From NCBI GenBank assembly GCA_028752905.1, contig JAQNBH010000006.1:24658811-24722810 (forward strand): 64,000 nucleotides of DNA. Direction: 5' to 3'. A program made the position numbers and the translations under genes. Source of the stretch: Cladorhizidae sp. MBARI D1340-BT2 (Eukaryota > Porifera > Demospongiae > Poecilosclerida > Cladorhizidae). Below are positions 48,065-59,900 of this stretch, one piece after another. How positions within the stretch are numbered: position 1 is the first letter of the stretch; the number at the start of each line of letters is the position of its first letter. Below the pieces are notes generated by a model. The model was given only the letters and a program-made list of their open reading frames with translations, ran no database searches and was not told the origin of the DNA.

Positions 48065-49173
48065 CCGCAAGTTCCAAGAGAGTTTGGTTTCCGGCAGCCA
48101 GGATCCGCCTGCAGATCGACAACCAAACCCATGAGCTGGCCGTAGGAGTATCCCCCCACCTCGCAGTAGACATGCTCCTTGGTCAGGACGTCCCAAGATT
48201 TCGTAATCTACTGAAGGCAGCTTTGGCAGACGAGAGTAATGCTGAGAAAGTGCACCCAGAAACCTCTGACCCCGAGCAGACCGAAAGCAACATAGCGATG
48301 GCGACTACACGGGCTGGAAAAAGGAAGGAAGAGGAAGAACGTCGTGAGACGGAAAGTACCCAAGAAAGGGAGGAGCCGCTAACCCATGGTCTTGAAGACC
48401 AAGAGCAGGGGCTGGGACATGTTTTTGATTTTGATGACGATATGTTTGTTGTTCCCACACAGAATCAACCAGGAGAGGAACCAGCAGGACGACAGGCCCA
48501 CCTAGAACAGATTTTACCACACCAACTCCGCTCTCTTCAGCTGGCCGACCCAATACTGGAGAATTGGAGAAGTCAGGCTGACGGGGATGGTGGGGGAGAA
48601 TTCTGTTGGGAGGATGGAGTGTTGTACAGGAAGCCACATGGGGGTGAGAAGGTAAACTTACTTGTGGTTCCCAAATGTTGTAGGGATGAAGTACTTAGAC
48701 TGGTCCACTGTTCTCCGATGGCTGGTCACTTTGGGGAAACCAGAACCCTGGATACACTGAGAAGAAGGATAGTCTGGCCTGGAATGACCGTGGACGTCAA
48801 GGAGGTGTGTCAGTCTTGCCCAACTTGTCAACTGGCCGCCCCTGCAACCCTCAAACGAGAACCACTACATCCTCTGCCGATCATCAGCACACCATTCGAC
48901 CGAATTGCGATGGACATCTTCGGCCCCCTTCGAAGGACGAGATCTGGTAATAAGTACGTACTTGTAATAATTGATTACGCCACCAAGTGGCCTGAGGCAT
49001 TTCCATTACGTAATATTACATCCGAGGCAATCATTGAGTGTTTGATTGAGGTTACATCCAGGCTGGGAGTCCCAAAAGAAGTGCTTTCAGACAATGGGAC
49101 TAACTTCGTGTCGACTATGATGAGACAGTTCTGTGACCGAACGGGCATACACCAGATCAAGACGTCTCCGTAA
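48037..49173 (+). pseudogene. pol: Protease C-terminus and integrase, element B
   Basis: Protease continues to VSPHLAVDMLLGQD. A charged linker follows (about 48230-48560). The integrase zinc domain has HCSPMAGHF and CQSCPTCQ (about 48700-48830). The core carries Asp in AMDIFGPL and Asp in LSDNGTNF. The frame stops at TAA (49171-49173), in the loop just before the catalytic Glu. The next codons in the same frame are HSQTDGMVERFN, so the stop is a single substitution. The protein would otherwise run on to RT. Confidence 0.9.
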
Positions 49174-50331
49174 CACTCCCAGACCGATGGAATGGTGGAG
49201 AGGTTTAATTCTACTCTCAAACGCCTTCTACGGAAACTGACTCAAAAAGGTACGATGGAATGGGATAAGTGTTTACCATTTATATTATGGGCCTACAGAG
49301 GCTCGATCCACAAGTCCACCGGTTACTCCCCATATGAGCTCATGTTTGGCCGAGAAATGAGAACTCCTCTGGATGAATTGGTCGAGATGTGGAGTGGAAA
49401 GGATGGCGACGAGGAACAGGATGTAGCTGAGTACCTGCATCAACTTCGGGAGAGAATGTCCCTCGTCAGAGAATTGGCCAACTTGAAAGAGACGGGAGAA
49501 AAGAAAAAACACAAACAGTACCATGACAAAAAGGCGACAGAGAGAATGTTTGGGGTGGGTGATTATGAGTTGGTTTTTCAACCCAGGAAACTCGACAAGC
49601 TCCACAGCGAATGGCGAGGCCCTGTGATAATCACGAGGAAGATCACAGACGTCACCTATGAGGTTGACATGGGACAAGGACTAAAAAGACTTCGCACTTT
49701 CCACATTAATGGAATGAAGAAGTGGTACGCCCCGACAGCAGCCGTATTCCTTGCGGTTGACGATGATCCCAATGAGGAAGCTAGCGAAGAAAAGAAAGAT
49801 GCTTTTATCAGTACGCTCACTAACCATCAAGAAAGGGAACTCCTGGAATTGAGGGAGAAGTTCTCCGACGTCATAAGCAATGTCCCTGGAAAAACAGACT
49901 TGGTGAGTCATGATATTGTCACTGGTGATGCCACCCCTATTCGGTTACCCCCCTACCGACTCCCTCACACATCGCATGAGTTTCTTCGTGAAGAAATCAA
50001 ACAGTTGCTAGGATTGGGCATCATAGTTCCCTCCAGAAGTTCGTGGGCGGCCCCGGTGGTCTTGGTTCCTAAAAAGGACGGCGGAAAACGACTCTGCGTG
50101 GATTATAGAAAACTCGACCTCGTCACCAAGGCCGACCCCTTCCCCATACCCCGAATTGAGGACATGATAGATGATATTGGACAGGCAAGATACATCACTG
50201 CCTTGGATCTTACAAAGGGTTACTGGCAGGTGCCTGTGGCGAAGGCAAGCCAGGAGAAGACTGCTTTCGTCACACCCTGGGGAAAGTACCAGTTCGTAAC
50301 CATGCCCTTTGGTTCGGTCAACGCCCCCATC
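49174..50331 (+). pseudogene. pol: Integrase C-terminus joined to RT N-terminus, element B
   Basis: This starts in the same frame with the catalytic Glu in TDGMVERFN. It includes the integrase tail (SPYELMFGREMRTPL, then WRGPVIITRKITD, GPY/F-like) and then, without a stop, the RT fingers: VPKKDGGKRLCVDYRKLD, ITALDLTKGYWQVP with the first RT Asp, and FVTMPFG. One base change near 50331 shifts the frame before the YLDD box. This continuous frame is direct evidence that RT follows integrase. Confidence 0.93.
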
Positions 50332-51361
50332 CACGTTTCAGCGTCTGATGAACCACTTACTCGAAGGAACACAGACGTTCGCGGCGGCTTACCTGGACGA
50401 TGTCATCATCCACAGCAAAACATGGGAGGAACATTTGGAACATATGAAAGAAAACTTCATAAGATTACGAAAAGCAGGCCTCACCATTAAGGAATCGAAA
50501 TGCAAGTTCGCGTGTAATGAGTGTGAATACCTGGGACATACTGTGGGAAATGGGAAGGTCCACCCTCTACAAGCTAAAGTACAAGCCGTACAAGATTTTA
50601 CCCAGCCCATTACAAAGAAGGACGTCCGTGCGTTCTTGGGACTATGAGGGTATTATCGCCGTTTCATCCCCGACTTTTCCACTATTGCATCCCCCCTAAC
50701 TGAGCTGACTAGGAAGGACAAACCGAACATTATTGTTTGCAGTGAAGCGACACAACAGTCATTTCAATGCTTGAAGGATGCTCTGACTCACTACCCTGTG
50801 TTAGCCACACCCCTCTGGAATAGGCCCTTCCTATTGCAAACAGATGCTTCCTCCGACTTAGGAATAGCATATGTGCTCGCCCAGAAAGATGAGATAGGCG
50901 AAGAACACCCACTCGCCTATGGGTCAAGAAAGTTGCTACCTAGAGAGAGAAAGTTCTCTACAATAGAGAAAGGAGCTCTAGCGATCGTCGAGGGTACGAA
51001 ACACTTCCGAGTATACCTCGAAGGGACAGAGTTCACGATCGAGACAGACCATGACCCACTGACACACCTTGCAAAGCTGAAGGATAGTCACGGGAGAATA
51101 GGGAGGTGGGCGTTATCGATGCAACCATATCACTACACTATCCACCACAAGCCAGGTCGATTGAATACGAATGCGGACGGACTTTCCCGAGAATATTGTT
51201 CTTGCCTGAACGGAAAGGGAGTGTCAGAGAAGGAAGACATAACGGAGAACAAAGGTTATGACCACAACAATGTCCAAGAACATTATCCGAACATTCATCT
51301 ACAAGGCCACAGTATTCGTGTGCAAGACCATAGTGCCGGGTGTAAATCCGTGTTCAATTAA
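50309..51361 (+). pseudogene. pol: RT palm/thumb and RNase H, element B
   Basis: In the second frame, STFQRLMNHLL leads to AAYLDDVIIHSK, the RT catalytic box. TGA at 50645-50647 sits in the FLGL-GYYRRF connection, and reading continues in the same frame beyond it. RNase H follows with LLQTDASSDLG, KFSTIEKGALAIV and IETDHDPLTHL, the three conserved acids. The tail LSREYCSCLNGKGV runs through the purine tract into the LTR, and the frame ends at 51361 inside the LTR. Confidence 0.92.
51208..51221 (+). other. Polypurine tract, element B
   Basis: GAACGGAAAGGGAG immediately precedes the TGTCAGAG start of the 3' LTR. Confidence 0.8.
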
Positions 51362-51617
51362 CTATTAGTATAAAAGAGATAGCTAGAGAGCTAGCAAAGA
51401 GAGAGAGAGTATCTATGTTAGAGCCAAGCGCATAACAGGCTGGACTAGCTGATAGATCACTGGGAACTGTGTATATTGATGTACAAAGCAATCATTGTTC
51501 ACTTTTACCTGGGTGAAGGGTACGAAGGCTCTTATAAAGCCTAGGGGTGAAAGTATTGGGCTAGTCAGAGTGAGGACTAGTCGGCGCAGTGAATACTAAG
51601 GGAAAGTATTGCTGACA
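51222..51617 (+). repeat. 3' LTR of element B
   Basis: 396 bp, with a TATAAAAG box at 51369-51376. Differences from the 5' copy include a 5-base insertion near 51430 and a 4-base deletion near 51470. Confidence 0.95.
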
Positions 51618-51622
51618 TATAG

Positions 51623-52190
51623 TATGAGTAAGTTAAATAATAATAATAAATAAATGAAAATAAAAACACAGTCAGGGTCCTCCTTAATACAAGATATAAA
51701 ACACAAACCGGAAATAAAAACAGCCATGGTCACAACAAGGGTCCCTAGCTACAATAAAAATTATTCTGCATTCTCCTCTTCCTCTCCTCAAGGTAGACCC
51801 CAAAAATCTGAAGACAAGCAGGACACTCAGGCACAAGGGACACAAAAGAAACCAGAACCTAAAACCAACAAACCAATCCAACAAAACAACCCAAGAAGCA
51901 TATAAAAGGATTTCTACAAAACACACATTTACTAAGGCACACACCGCCATAAGTGTGCACCCCAAAATGAAGAAGTCTCACATGAATATATATTAATTAA
52001 GATCATAGATTAAAATATTATCAAGTATAATGCATCTTTCTCTCTTGAAAGAGAAAGTACTCCAGTTTCATCATATCAGTAATCACCTACTAGCCTTGAC
52101 CCTCCTTCCACCTAGGGAATGTTTATCCTGTTAATCAGTTTATCAATTTCTAATTTTTTTCTTCTTTCTGTTCTAGCCCAAACAAAACCT
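51623..52190. other. Gene-poor stretch
   Basis: A plus-strand frame of 83 codons (51654-51905) is rich in Lys, Gln and Pro. It has no domain and no splice or start context that I can support. Confidence 0.4.
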
Positions 52191-52199
52191 GCACCATCA

Positions 52200-52700
52200 T
52201 GTGTACCAAGTGTAAGGTAGTTTCCACTGCACACATCAACAACACAATACCACAAGCCCCCATAGTTAGTATGGGCGCCCAAGTGTAAGGGAGGTTCAAC
52301 TGCACACATCAACTATCTCCCATAGTTAGTAGCACAATGCTAAGGGAGGTTCTTCTCACACAACAACACAATAGTATTAGCTCCAATAGTTGGAAGCCCT
52401 GTGTAATGGGGATTCCACTGCACACATCAGCAACACACTACCACTAACTCCCATAGTTAGGAAACCAAGGTCCACTGACACATCAACAACACAATACCAC
52501 TAGCCCCCCATAGTTAGGAGCCCAAGAGTAAGAGACGTTACACTGCACAGATCAATAACACAATACCACTAACTCCCATAGTTAGGAACCCAAGGGTAAG
52601 GGAGATGAACTGACACATAAACAACACAATATCACTAGCTCCTATAGTTAGAAGAAAGGAAGGTTCTACTGTGCATATCAACAACACAATAATACTAGCT
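52200..52700. repeat. Minisatellite, about 65-70-bp unit, roughly 8 copies
   Basis: Units share CACACATCAACAACACAATA, then CCACTAGCTCCCATAGTTAG and a GTAAGGGAG segment. Several copies carry deletions. Confidence 0.85.
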
Positions 52701-52719
52701 CACTTTCAGATGTCTCAAA

Positions 52720-54270
52720 GTTGTCCTTCAAGTCAGTGTGGTCAGTGTCAAGTGCCTCTCTCAAATTTTTACCGACTTCACTAAGTTCCATGCGTACTAA
52801 CAATTGTGTATTGGATATTCATTTTCGGTGTATTCTTCATCCTCTTCTCCATGAAGGCCCTCATGCACTTCTCGGGGTTGCCTATATACATGGATGCTAT
52901 TAGCCTCGTCGCAGTAACACCAATTATTTCTGCTGCTTTATTCCAATCTGCCACTAGCTAATTATAAAGTCGTAATTCTCGTCCCTCTCCTTTCGGGCCA
53001 ATCCACTGAATCAGTTGCATGTGATGTCAGTCGATGCGTTCATCATATGCTGAATATCACAATAAACAAAAGCAGGACTTTATCACAACAGCAATACAAG
53101 GGAGGTACCGCGTGGGGGCAACAATAGACAAACACTGCCAACCACACACACCTCCCCAAATCTAGGAAGGGAAAGTGGGAGTGGGAGAGGAAACTTCAGT
53201 TGCAGCTTTACAACTTTGCAATAGAAGACCTGTACTTATATAGAGTACCTGTAGCATTAGCAAGGCAAGAATATGGACAATGAATACAACCACTTGTGAA
53301 GCAGTGCCCAAGTGCAGATGCAATCAATCCATGCTAGGTAAGGTATGAAAGATGTTTGAACTGCTTTATAGAGGAGCTGGAGGGTGTCATGTGTGGACAT
53401 CTCATCAGCGATGGAAGAAATATTTGGTGTGGAACAGGAGGAGATATAGTCATGATTGATGCTTAACCAAAGTAGAAAAGTACCATTGTGGATTATCCAC
53501 AAGTAGATGCCATGTGGCTCCAAGAGGATGTAGAGAATTAATTTCTTTGGGATGGCCAAATCCAAATGAATTCGAGATAAAAAAATTTAATTTGCAATCA
53601 ACGAACTTTCAGTTGACAAGCAATTAAATAACTTTCTCAATAGATGAATGCAAGAGCATCTAGCACAAAACACGAGAGTAAAATTTGGAGTTGATTATTG
53701 ACAAAAGTTATTGTAATTCTAGAAACACTGAAGCTTGTGTTGGGGTCTATACAATAGTAAATATAAATATAATACACACTCACACACACAATATAGCTTG
53801 ATATAAATTTTTATAGAAAATTTCCTAGGTCAATACATAGGAATCTGCATTTTGTGTGTGTATAGCATGCATGCATGCTGTTTATAGGCTTGGCCATCTT
53901 TGGCCTCCATACACATGTCTATAACTGCCCTACACTGGGAAGGTTTTGGACCCTGGGCGTCCTTAGTCAATGGCCCAAAACTTTAAAACAGACATTACAG
54001 CCAAACTAAGGCAGATACATGGTTCAACTGATTTTTAGATTATGGTCAATTTAGGGAGAGGCAGGATCAAGCAGGGTTGTGTGGATGGGAGGGGATGGTG
54101 GTGGGAGTTATGAATTTCTGTTTATCTCATAGAGCGCACCTAGAATATTGTAACTATACGTTAGCATGCAGACAGACAACAATTGTGTCTTAGCCTAGGG
54201 CAAGGGCTAGAGCTAGAAAAGAACTACGACTATTATAGAAGGCTTGCCACAAATACTACAGCGGGATCAT
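52720..54270. other. Gene-poor stretch
   Basis: No supported gene. The minus-strand frame 53565-53257 is faintly reminiscent of a gamma-tubulin complex segment (FIPYLAWID), but too weakly to call. A (CA)n-like patch is near 53775. Confidence 0.4.
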
Positions 54271-54279
54271 GCAACTGGT

Positions 54280-54370
54280 GATAATTTCAAATCTTTAGCA
54301 CTTTGCAATCTGGAGATATTTATGCGGCCAATTCAGGCATTCAGGTTTTGAAGTTCCCTCTACTTTAGGT
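54280..54370. repeat. Fragment of the palindromic element (centre only)
   Basis: Similar to 9985-10070 and 12915-13010 over GCACTTTGCAATCTGGAGAT and the following ATTTATG- and TCAGGTTTTGA segments. Confidence 0.7.
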
Positions 54371-54750
54371 CACTAAACACATGTACCTGCATCAAGGATG
54401 CAGGGGGTAAAGGTCAGTCTACTGGTGAAGGCAGTTTATAGACCTTTTTAGCACAAACTAGACCTCTTCCTAATCAAATAGCCACTAAATCAACACAAGG
54501 TGTTTATCCCTTTCTCCACCTCTGGTGTGGCTAAAGGCATGTTGGTAAATAAAATACATTTATTTTTTGGACTACCCCCAAAACGTTTAATGCAAATATT
54601 TCTTTGACTGCGCTTCATTGCCAACTTGCACATTAGTTAGCTCCATTAGTGGCTACTACTTGCCCTTTTACACACGTTCTTCTAGTGACTATTATCTTGC
54701 TGCTCAATGCATGATTGGGCATCTTACAAGTCAAGTTGAATTGACTTAAG

Positions 54751-54835
54751 TGGTAATTTCCAACAACACAGTATATATATCTACAAGCACTCCACAAGAC
54801 TCTACAAACACTAAACTTAAAATGGACCTTAACTT
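54751..54835. repeat. Dispersed repeat piece
   Basis: Direct-orientation match to 8955-9040 (AAGTGGTAATTTCCAACAAC, CTACAAGCACTCCACAAG, AAAATGGACCTTAA). Confidence 0.7.
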
Positions 54836-54949
54836 GCAACAATAATTTGTTGTTTAATTACTTAACTACAAGTGTGTTTCTTGCATTACTCCAGCAATGT
54901 ATATATGTAACTATCAAACTGTGTTAATATAACGCCAAGAAAAAGTGAC

Positions 54950-55145
54950 ATGACATTAATCAGTGAACATTTGTCATCCTAGACATGTAATACTCGAACT
55001 CACCGGCTATGATGGTTTCATGAAGAAGCAAGGGCCAAGTTGAAATAAATTGAAGTTGATCAAAATCATGTCATCCTAGCCATAGAATACTGTAACTCAC
55101 CGTCTATAAAGTAAGCACATAGAGAGATGAGGGACACGTTAATAT
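54950..55145. repeat. Diverged tandem pair related to 61848-62170
   Basis: Two units share CATCCTAG, CTATGATGGTTTCATGAAGA and TTGAAGTTGATCAA-type segments. The same motifs build the array at 61848-62170. Confidence 0.7.
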
Positions 55146-55149
55146 AAAT

Positions 55150-55950
55150 AAATAGTTAAGTTAAGCTGTGTGTATCCCTAAAGTCTATTGAGATCCACCA
55201 GCTGGTGGGAGAATCCCAACAACAACGGCTAAATATGCACATCATTTTATTATATCAAACTTCTAATGGCAATTAAACACCCTCTGTGATTATTACAGAT
55301 ATGTGATGCACAAGCATGGACCAAGAGTCTAGTGCATCAGGAATCTACAGGCAATGCTGGGCCACATTGCAAGGCACACCACTTGCAAGCTTAGCACTCG
55401 GCTTCTTGTAAGTGATTATATGAACCCTGGTGTTAAAGTGCAGCAGCAGGCCTTGAATTTCAGTGCCTCAATCACCACACAATAAAAATGATAATAGAAA
55501 ACACACTTGTAGTTATGCAATTAAACAACTATCAAGTTATGGTCAATATTAACTAGTTCTTTTCTGGCGCAAGAAATCTTCACCTTACCACTGTAGAAAG
55601 CATGGACTATGTTGCTTTAGGAGGTCATTGTTATGTTTGCCAATATAACCAATCTCTGTTTGGTTCTGTCTTGTGATAAGCGAGCTTCAGGCCAAAAATC
55701 CTGTCTGTTTAGAGAGCTTCACCGAGGAATTACTTGTGAGCCTGTTGAAGAACGAGTTATCCTCTCGATGGCACAAAAAGAAATATTCAGACTCCCAAAC
55801 CATATTAAATGCAGGAGCAAGGCCTCTGAGATAGTCTCTCTTACATTTCATACTCAGAGAAGTATATTTATCTACAAAACTATGTGAACATCAACAATAG
55901 ATATTAGCGAAAGAAGAGAACAATTCTTGTTACAGGTGCAATGTTGGCAT
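55150..55950. other. Gene-poor stretch
   Basis: The plus-strand frame 55633-55887 has no recognisable domain. No terminal repeats were seen. Confidence 0.4.
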
Positions 55951-55959
55951 CCGTTAAGG

Positions 55960-56940
55960 TTTAGGTGTCTCATCATAGGGTACATAGAAAGTGTTTTGCT
56001 ACCTTAGAGGCCATGCAGGAGACCTGTGCTGCTAGATCACCGGGGGAAAGGTTACAAGTGCTCTGCATTGGAGCAGCAAAATACTCTTTAAGAAACTGTG
56101 AACAGCTACAGACAATTGCAGCCATGGTTATGCTATTAATATTCTTGCTCAATGTTCTTTCAAACACATTATAATGTTGACACTTACTTGTTCACATGTC
56201 ATAAATTGATATTTATTTGAAACACTTTCAGAGCATAATTTCAGAACAAGATACCATAATGATGCGGAATAATGTTGTTATTGTTAAGGATAAGATGGAC
56301 GTTTAATTAACAACTTTAATCAAACTAAACATGAGAGGCTTAATGACCAGAGTTTACGGATTCTAAAATATATTTCACAGAGAGAAGTTTAGCCCACAAA
56401 GCTGCTATTTAATACAATGTTCAGCATTGGATAGTCACATGTAGGTGGGAGGGGCCACTTCAATGGGAATATTATTCCAATACCAAAGCAGCTTTTAAAT
56501 ATGGCGGCGCTTCTCTGTACCAGCAACTGTTAGAACATGAGATATCAATGCAGCATTAGGGGGTTGAGTATGCACAGCTGCCTATTATTAGTCTACATGA
56601 ATCTAGTATCTTATAACTTATTTTAAATGGTCTTAGCAGGCTTTAAGATCATAACTTAAATTTGCAAGCGAGATGATGTTATATAAAATAAAATAAATTT
56701 ACCTGAAGGAAAGGTGGCTAGGGCAATTTCAATGCATTTTCTAATAGCACCTGAGGCTAATATTAATTTCATTCCATCTACCCGTCATTTATTTTGAAGG
56801 TTGTTTTCAATTGAGAGGGAAGTTGCTATTAACAAGCCTGGTTGGACAGGAAAAAGGTTGTTAGTGGCAATGGCTGATCACAACTACTGTGCTCGAAGGA
56901 CTCTTTATGGGTGATCCTGCAATTTTTGCAAGATCCTACA
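55960..56940 (+). repeat. Dispersed repeat family, copy B, left part
   Basis: Aligns with the reverse complement of 12690-11650. Landmarks are GAAACTGTGAACAGCTACAG at about 56093, a block around CAATGGGAATATTATTCCAA, and AACAAGCCTGGTTGGACAGG at about 56831. Similarity ends just where the satellite begins. Confidence 0.78.
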
Positions 56941-56944
56941 CAAT

Positions 56945-59900
56945 TAGCTTCCTTTTCAACATTATAGAACTGTTTCTAATCTTTAAACATCAGTAAAATT
57001 CTTTTAGTGATAAATCTCCCCTATTTAACAGAAAGAAGCTCTAATTTGCTCAAATTGGGACGTTTTTTAGCGTTTTGAGGAAAAACTGTCTGAAATCGGT
57101 CATTCTTGTCAAAAATGGCTTACTTTTCAATATTGGTCATTAAACGAGTTAATTTCTTTTAGTGAGAAATCTTCCTTTTTAACGCTATATTTTGCTCCAA
57201 TTGGGACATTTTATAGTGTTTTTAGGAAAAACGGTCTGAATTGTCAAAATGGCACTTAGCTCCCACTTCAGCATTATCGAACTGTTTCTACACTTTAAAT
57301 TACAGAAAACATCTTTTGGTGAGAAATCACCACTTTTTTACCAAAGAACCTCCAATTGGGACGTTTTTTGGAGTGTTTTGAGAAACAAATGTCCATTCTC
57401 AACAAAATGGTCACATTAGCTTCCTTTTCAACATTATAGGACTGTTTCTAATCTTTAAACATCAGTAAAATTCTTTTAGTGATAAATCTCCCCTATTTAA
57501 CAGAAAGAAGCTCTAATTTGCTCAAATTGGGACGTTTTTTAGCGTTTTGAGGAAAAACTGTCTGAAATCGGTCATTCTTGTCAAAAATGGCTTACTTTTC
57601 AATATTGGTCATTAAACGATAGTTAATTTCATTTAGTGAGAAATCTTCCTTTTTAACGCTATATTTTGCTCCAATTGGGACATTTTATAGTGTTTTGAGG
57701 AAAAACGGTCTGAATTGTCAAAATGGCACTTAGCTCCCACTTCAGCATTATCGAACTGTTTCTACACTTTAAATTACAGAAAACATCTTTTGGTGAGAAA
57801 TCACCACTTTTTTACCAAAGAACCTCCAATTGGGACGTTTTTTGGAGTGTTTTGAGAAACAAATGTCCATTCTCAACAAAATGGTCACATTAGCTTCCTT
57901 TTCAACATTATAGGACTGTTTCTATTCTTTTAGTGAGAACTCTTCCGTTTTTAACCGAAAGTAGCTCTATTTTGCTCCAATTAGGACGTTGGAGCATTTT
58001 GAGGAAAAACTGTGTGAAATCGCTCAATTTTTTCAAAATGACACATTAGCTTCCTCTTCAACATTACGCAACAGTTTCTACTCTTTAAATAACAGAAAAC
58101 ATCTTTTGTTGAGAAATCTCCACTTTTTAACTGACGATTTGGCTCCAATTGAGACATTTTTAGACATTTGGGGGAAAACAGTTAAATCGCTAATTTTTTT
58201 TTCTTTTTTAGGGTTTTGAGAAAAAAACTGTCTGAAATCGCTCATTCTCATCAAAATTGGGACATTAGCTTCCTTTTCAACATTAAAGAACTGTTTCTAT
58301 TCTTTAAATGACAAAACATCTTTTGATGAAAATAAATCATTAAAACAAAAAGCTCTATTTTACTCAATTTGGGACTTTTTTAAGCGTTTGAGATAAACTG
58401 AAATCGCTCATTCTCAAAATGGGCACATTAGCTTCCTTTTCAACATTATAGAACTGTTTCTACTCTTTAAACGACAGTAAACGTAGAAATCTTCCATTAT
58501 TTTAACGAAACAAGCACTAGTTTGCTCCATTTGGGAGGTTTTTTAGCATTTTAAGTCTGAAATAGCTCATTCTTGTCAAAATAGGAAATTAGCTTCCATT
58601 TCAACATAATGGAACTTTATACCCTTTAAACGACAGAAAATGTCATTTATTGAGATATCTCCACTTTTTAAGCGAAAGAAGCTCGATTTTTCTCAATTGG
58701 GACGTTTTTGAGTGTTTGGAGGAAAAACTGTCTGAAATCGCTCAATCTTGTAAGAAGGGGCACATTAGCTTCCTTTTCAATATTATGGAACTGTTTACTC
58801 TCAACGACAGAAAACATCTTTTGGTGAGAAATCTCCCCGTTTTAATCAAAATAAGGTCCAATTGGGATTTATTTTTTTGCGTTTTGAGGAAAAACTGTCT
58901 GAAATCGGTCATTATTAAAAAAATGGGTACTTTTCAACATTTGTGGAACTGTTACTACTCTTTAAATGACAGTAAATGTTTTTTGGTACACTTTAAGGTA
59001 CACTTTAAATAACAGAAAATGTATTTTCGCGAGAAATTTCCCTGTTTAACCGAAATAAGGTCTTTTTGTCGACGTTTTTGAGCGTTCTGAGAAAAAACTG
59101 TCTGAAATCGCTCGTTCTGGTCAAAATGGGCACATTAGCTTCCTTTTCAACATTATATAACTGTTCCTACTCTGTAAACGACAGAAAACATATTTTGGTG
59201 ACAAATCTTCACATTTTAACCGAAAGAAGCTGCAATGTTTTTTAGCGTTTTGAGGAAAAACTGTCTGAAATCCCTCAATCTCTTCAAAATGGCACATAGC
59301 TTCCACTTCAATATTATGGAACTGTTTCTACTCTATAAATTACAGAAAACATATTTTGTGAGAAATCTCCCCTTTAAGCTATTATTGGGAGGGTGTTTGA
59401 GAAAAAACTGTCTGAAATCGCTTATTCTCATCGAAATGGGCACATTAGCTTCCTTTTCAACATTATAGAACTCTTTCTACTCTTTAAACGACAGAAAATA
59501 TCTTTTGTTGAGAAATCTTACGTTTTTAACCGAAAGAAGCTCAATTTAGCTCCAATTGGACGTTTTAGAGCGTTTTGAGGAAAAACTGTCTGAAATCGCT
59601 CTATCATGTAAAAATGGCACAATATCAACATTATGGAACTGTTTCTACTCTTTAAATGACAGAAAACGTCTTTTGGTGAGAAATCTTCCCTTTTTAACAG
59701 ATTTGGGATGTTTTGAAGCGTTTTGAGGAAAAACTGTCTGAAAACGCTCATTCATGTCAAAATGGGCACATTAGCTTCCTTTTCATAAAATAATATAGAA
59801 CTGTTTCAACTCTTTAAACGACAAAATGTTTTTTGTTGAGAAATCTTCCATTTTTACCGAAACAAGCTCATTTTCTCCAATTGGGACGTTTTTTTAAACT

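Larger units (their letters stand above)
46173..51622 (+). mobile_element. Nearly complete Ty3/gypsy retrotransposon B with integrase before RT (Gmr1-like order)
   Basis: Two LTRs (46178-46572 and 51222-51617) are flanked by the 5-bp duplication TATAG (46173-46177, 51618-51622). A tRNA-Leu-type primer site is at 46575-46592 and a purine tract at 51208-51221. Between them are gag, protease, integrase, RT and RNase H in that order. Counting by eye, the LTRs differ by about eight substitutions and two small indels in 395 bp, so the insertion is moderately young. Five lesions inactivate it: frameshifts near 47232, 48060 and 50331, TAA at 49171, and TGA at 50645. Confidence 0.95.

Noticed and set aside
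53257..53565. Possible gamma-tubulin complex fragment on the minus strand
   Set aside because: Only a short FIPYLAWID-like stretch is suggestive. The neighbouring residues do not fit and no adjacent exons were found.
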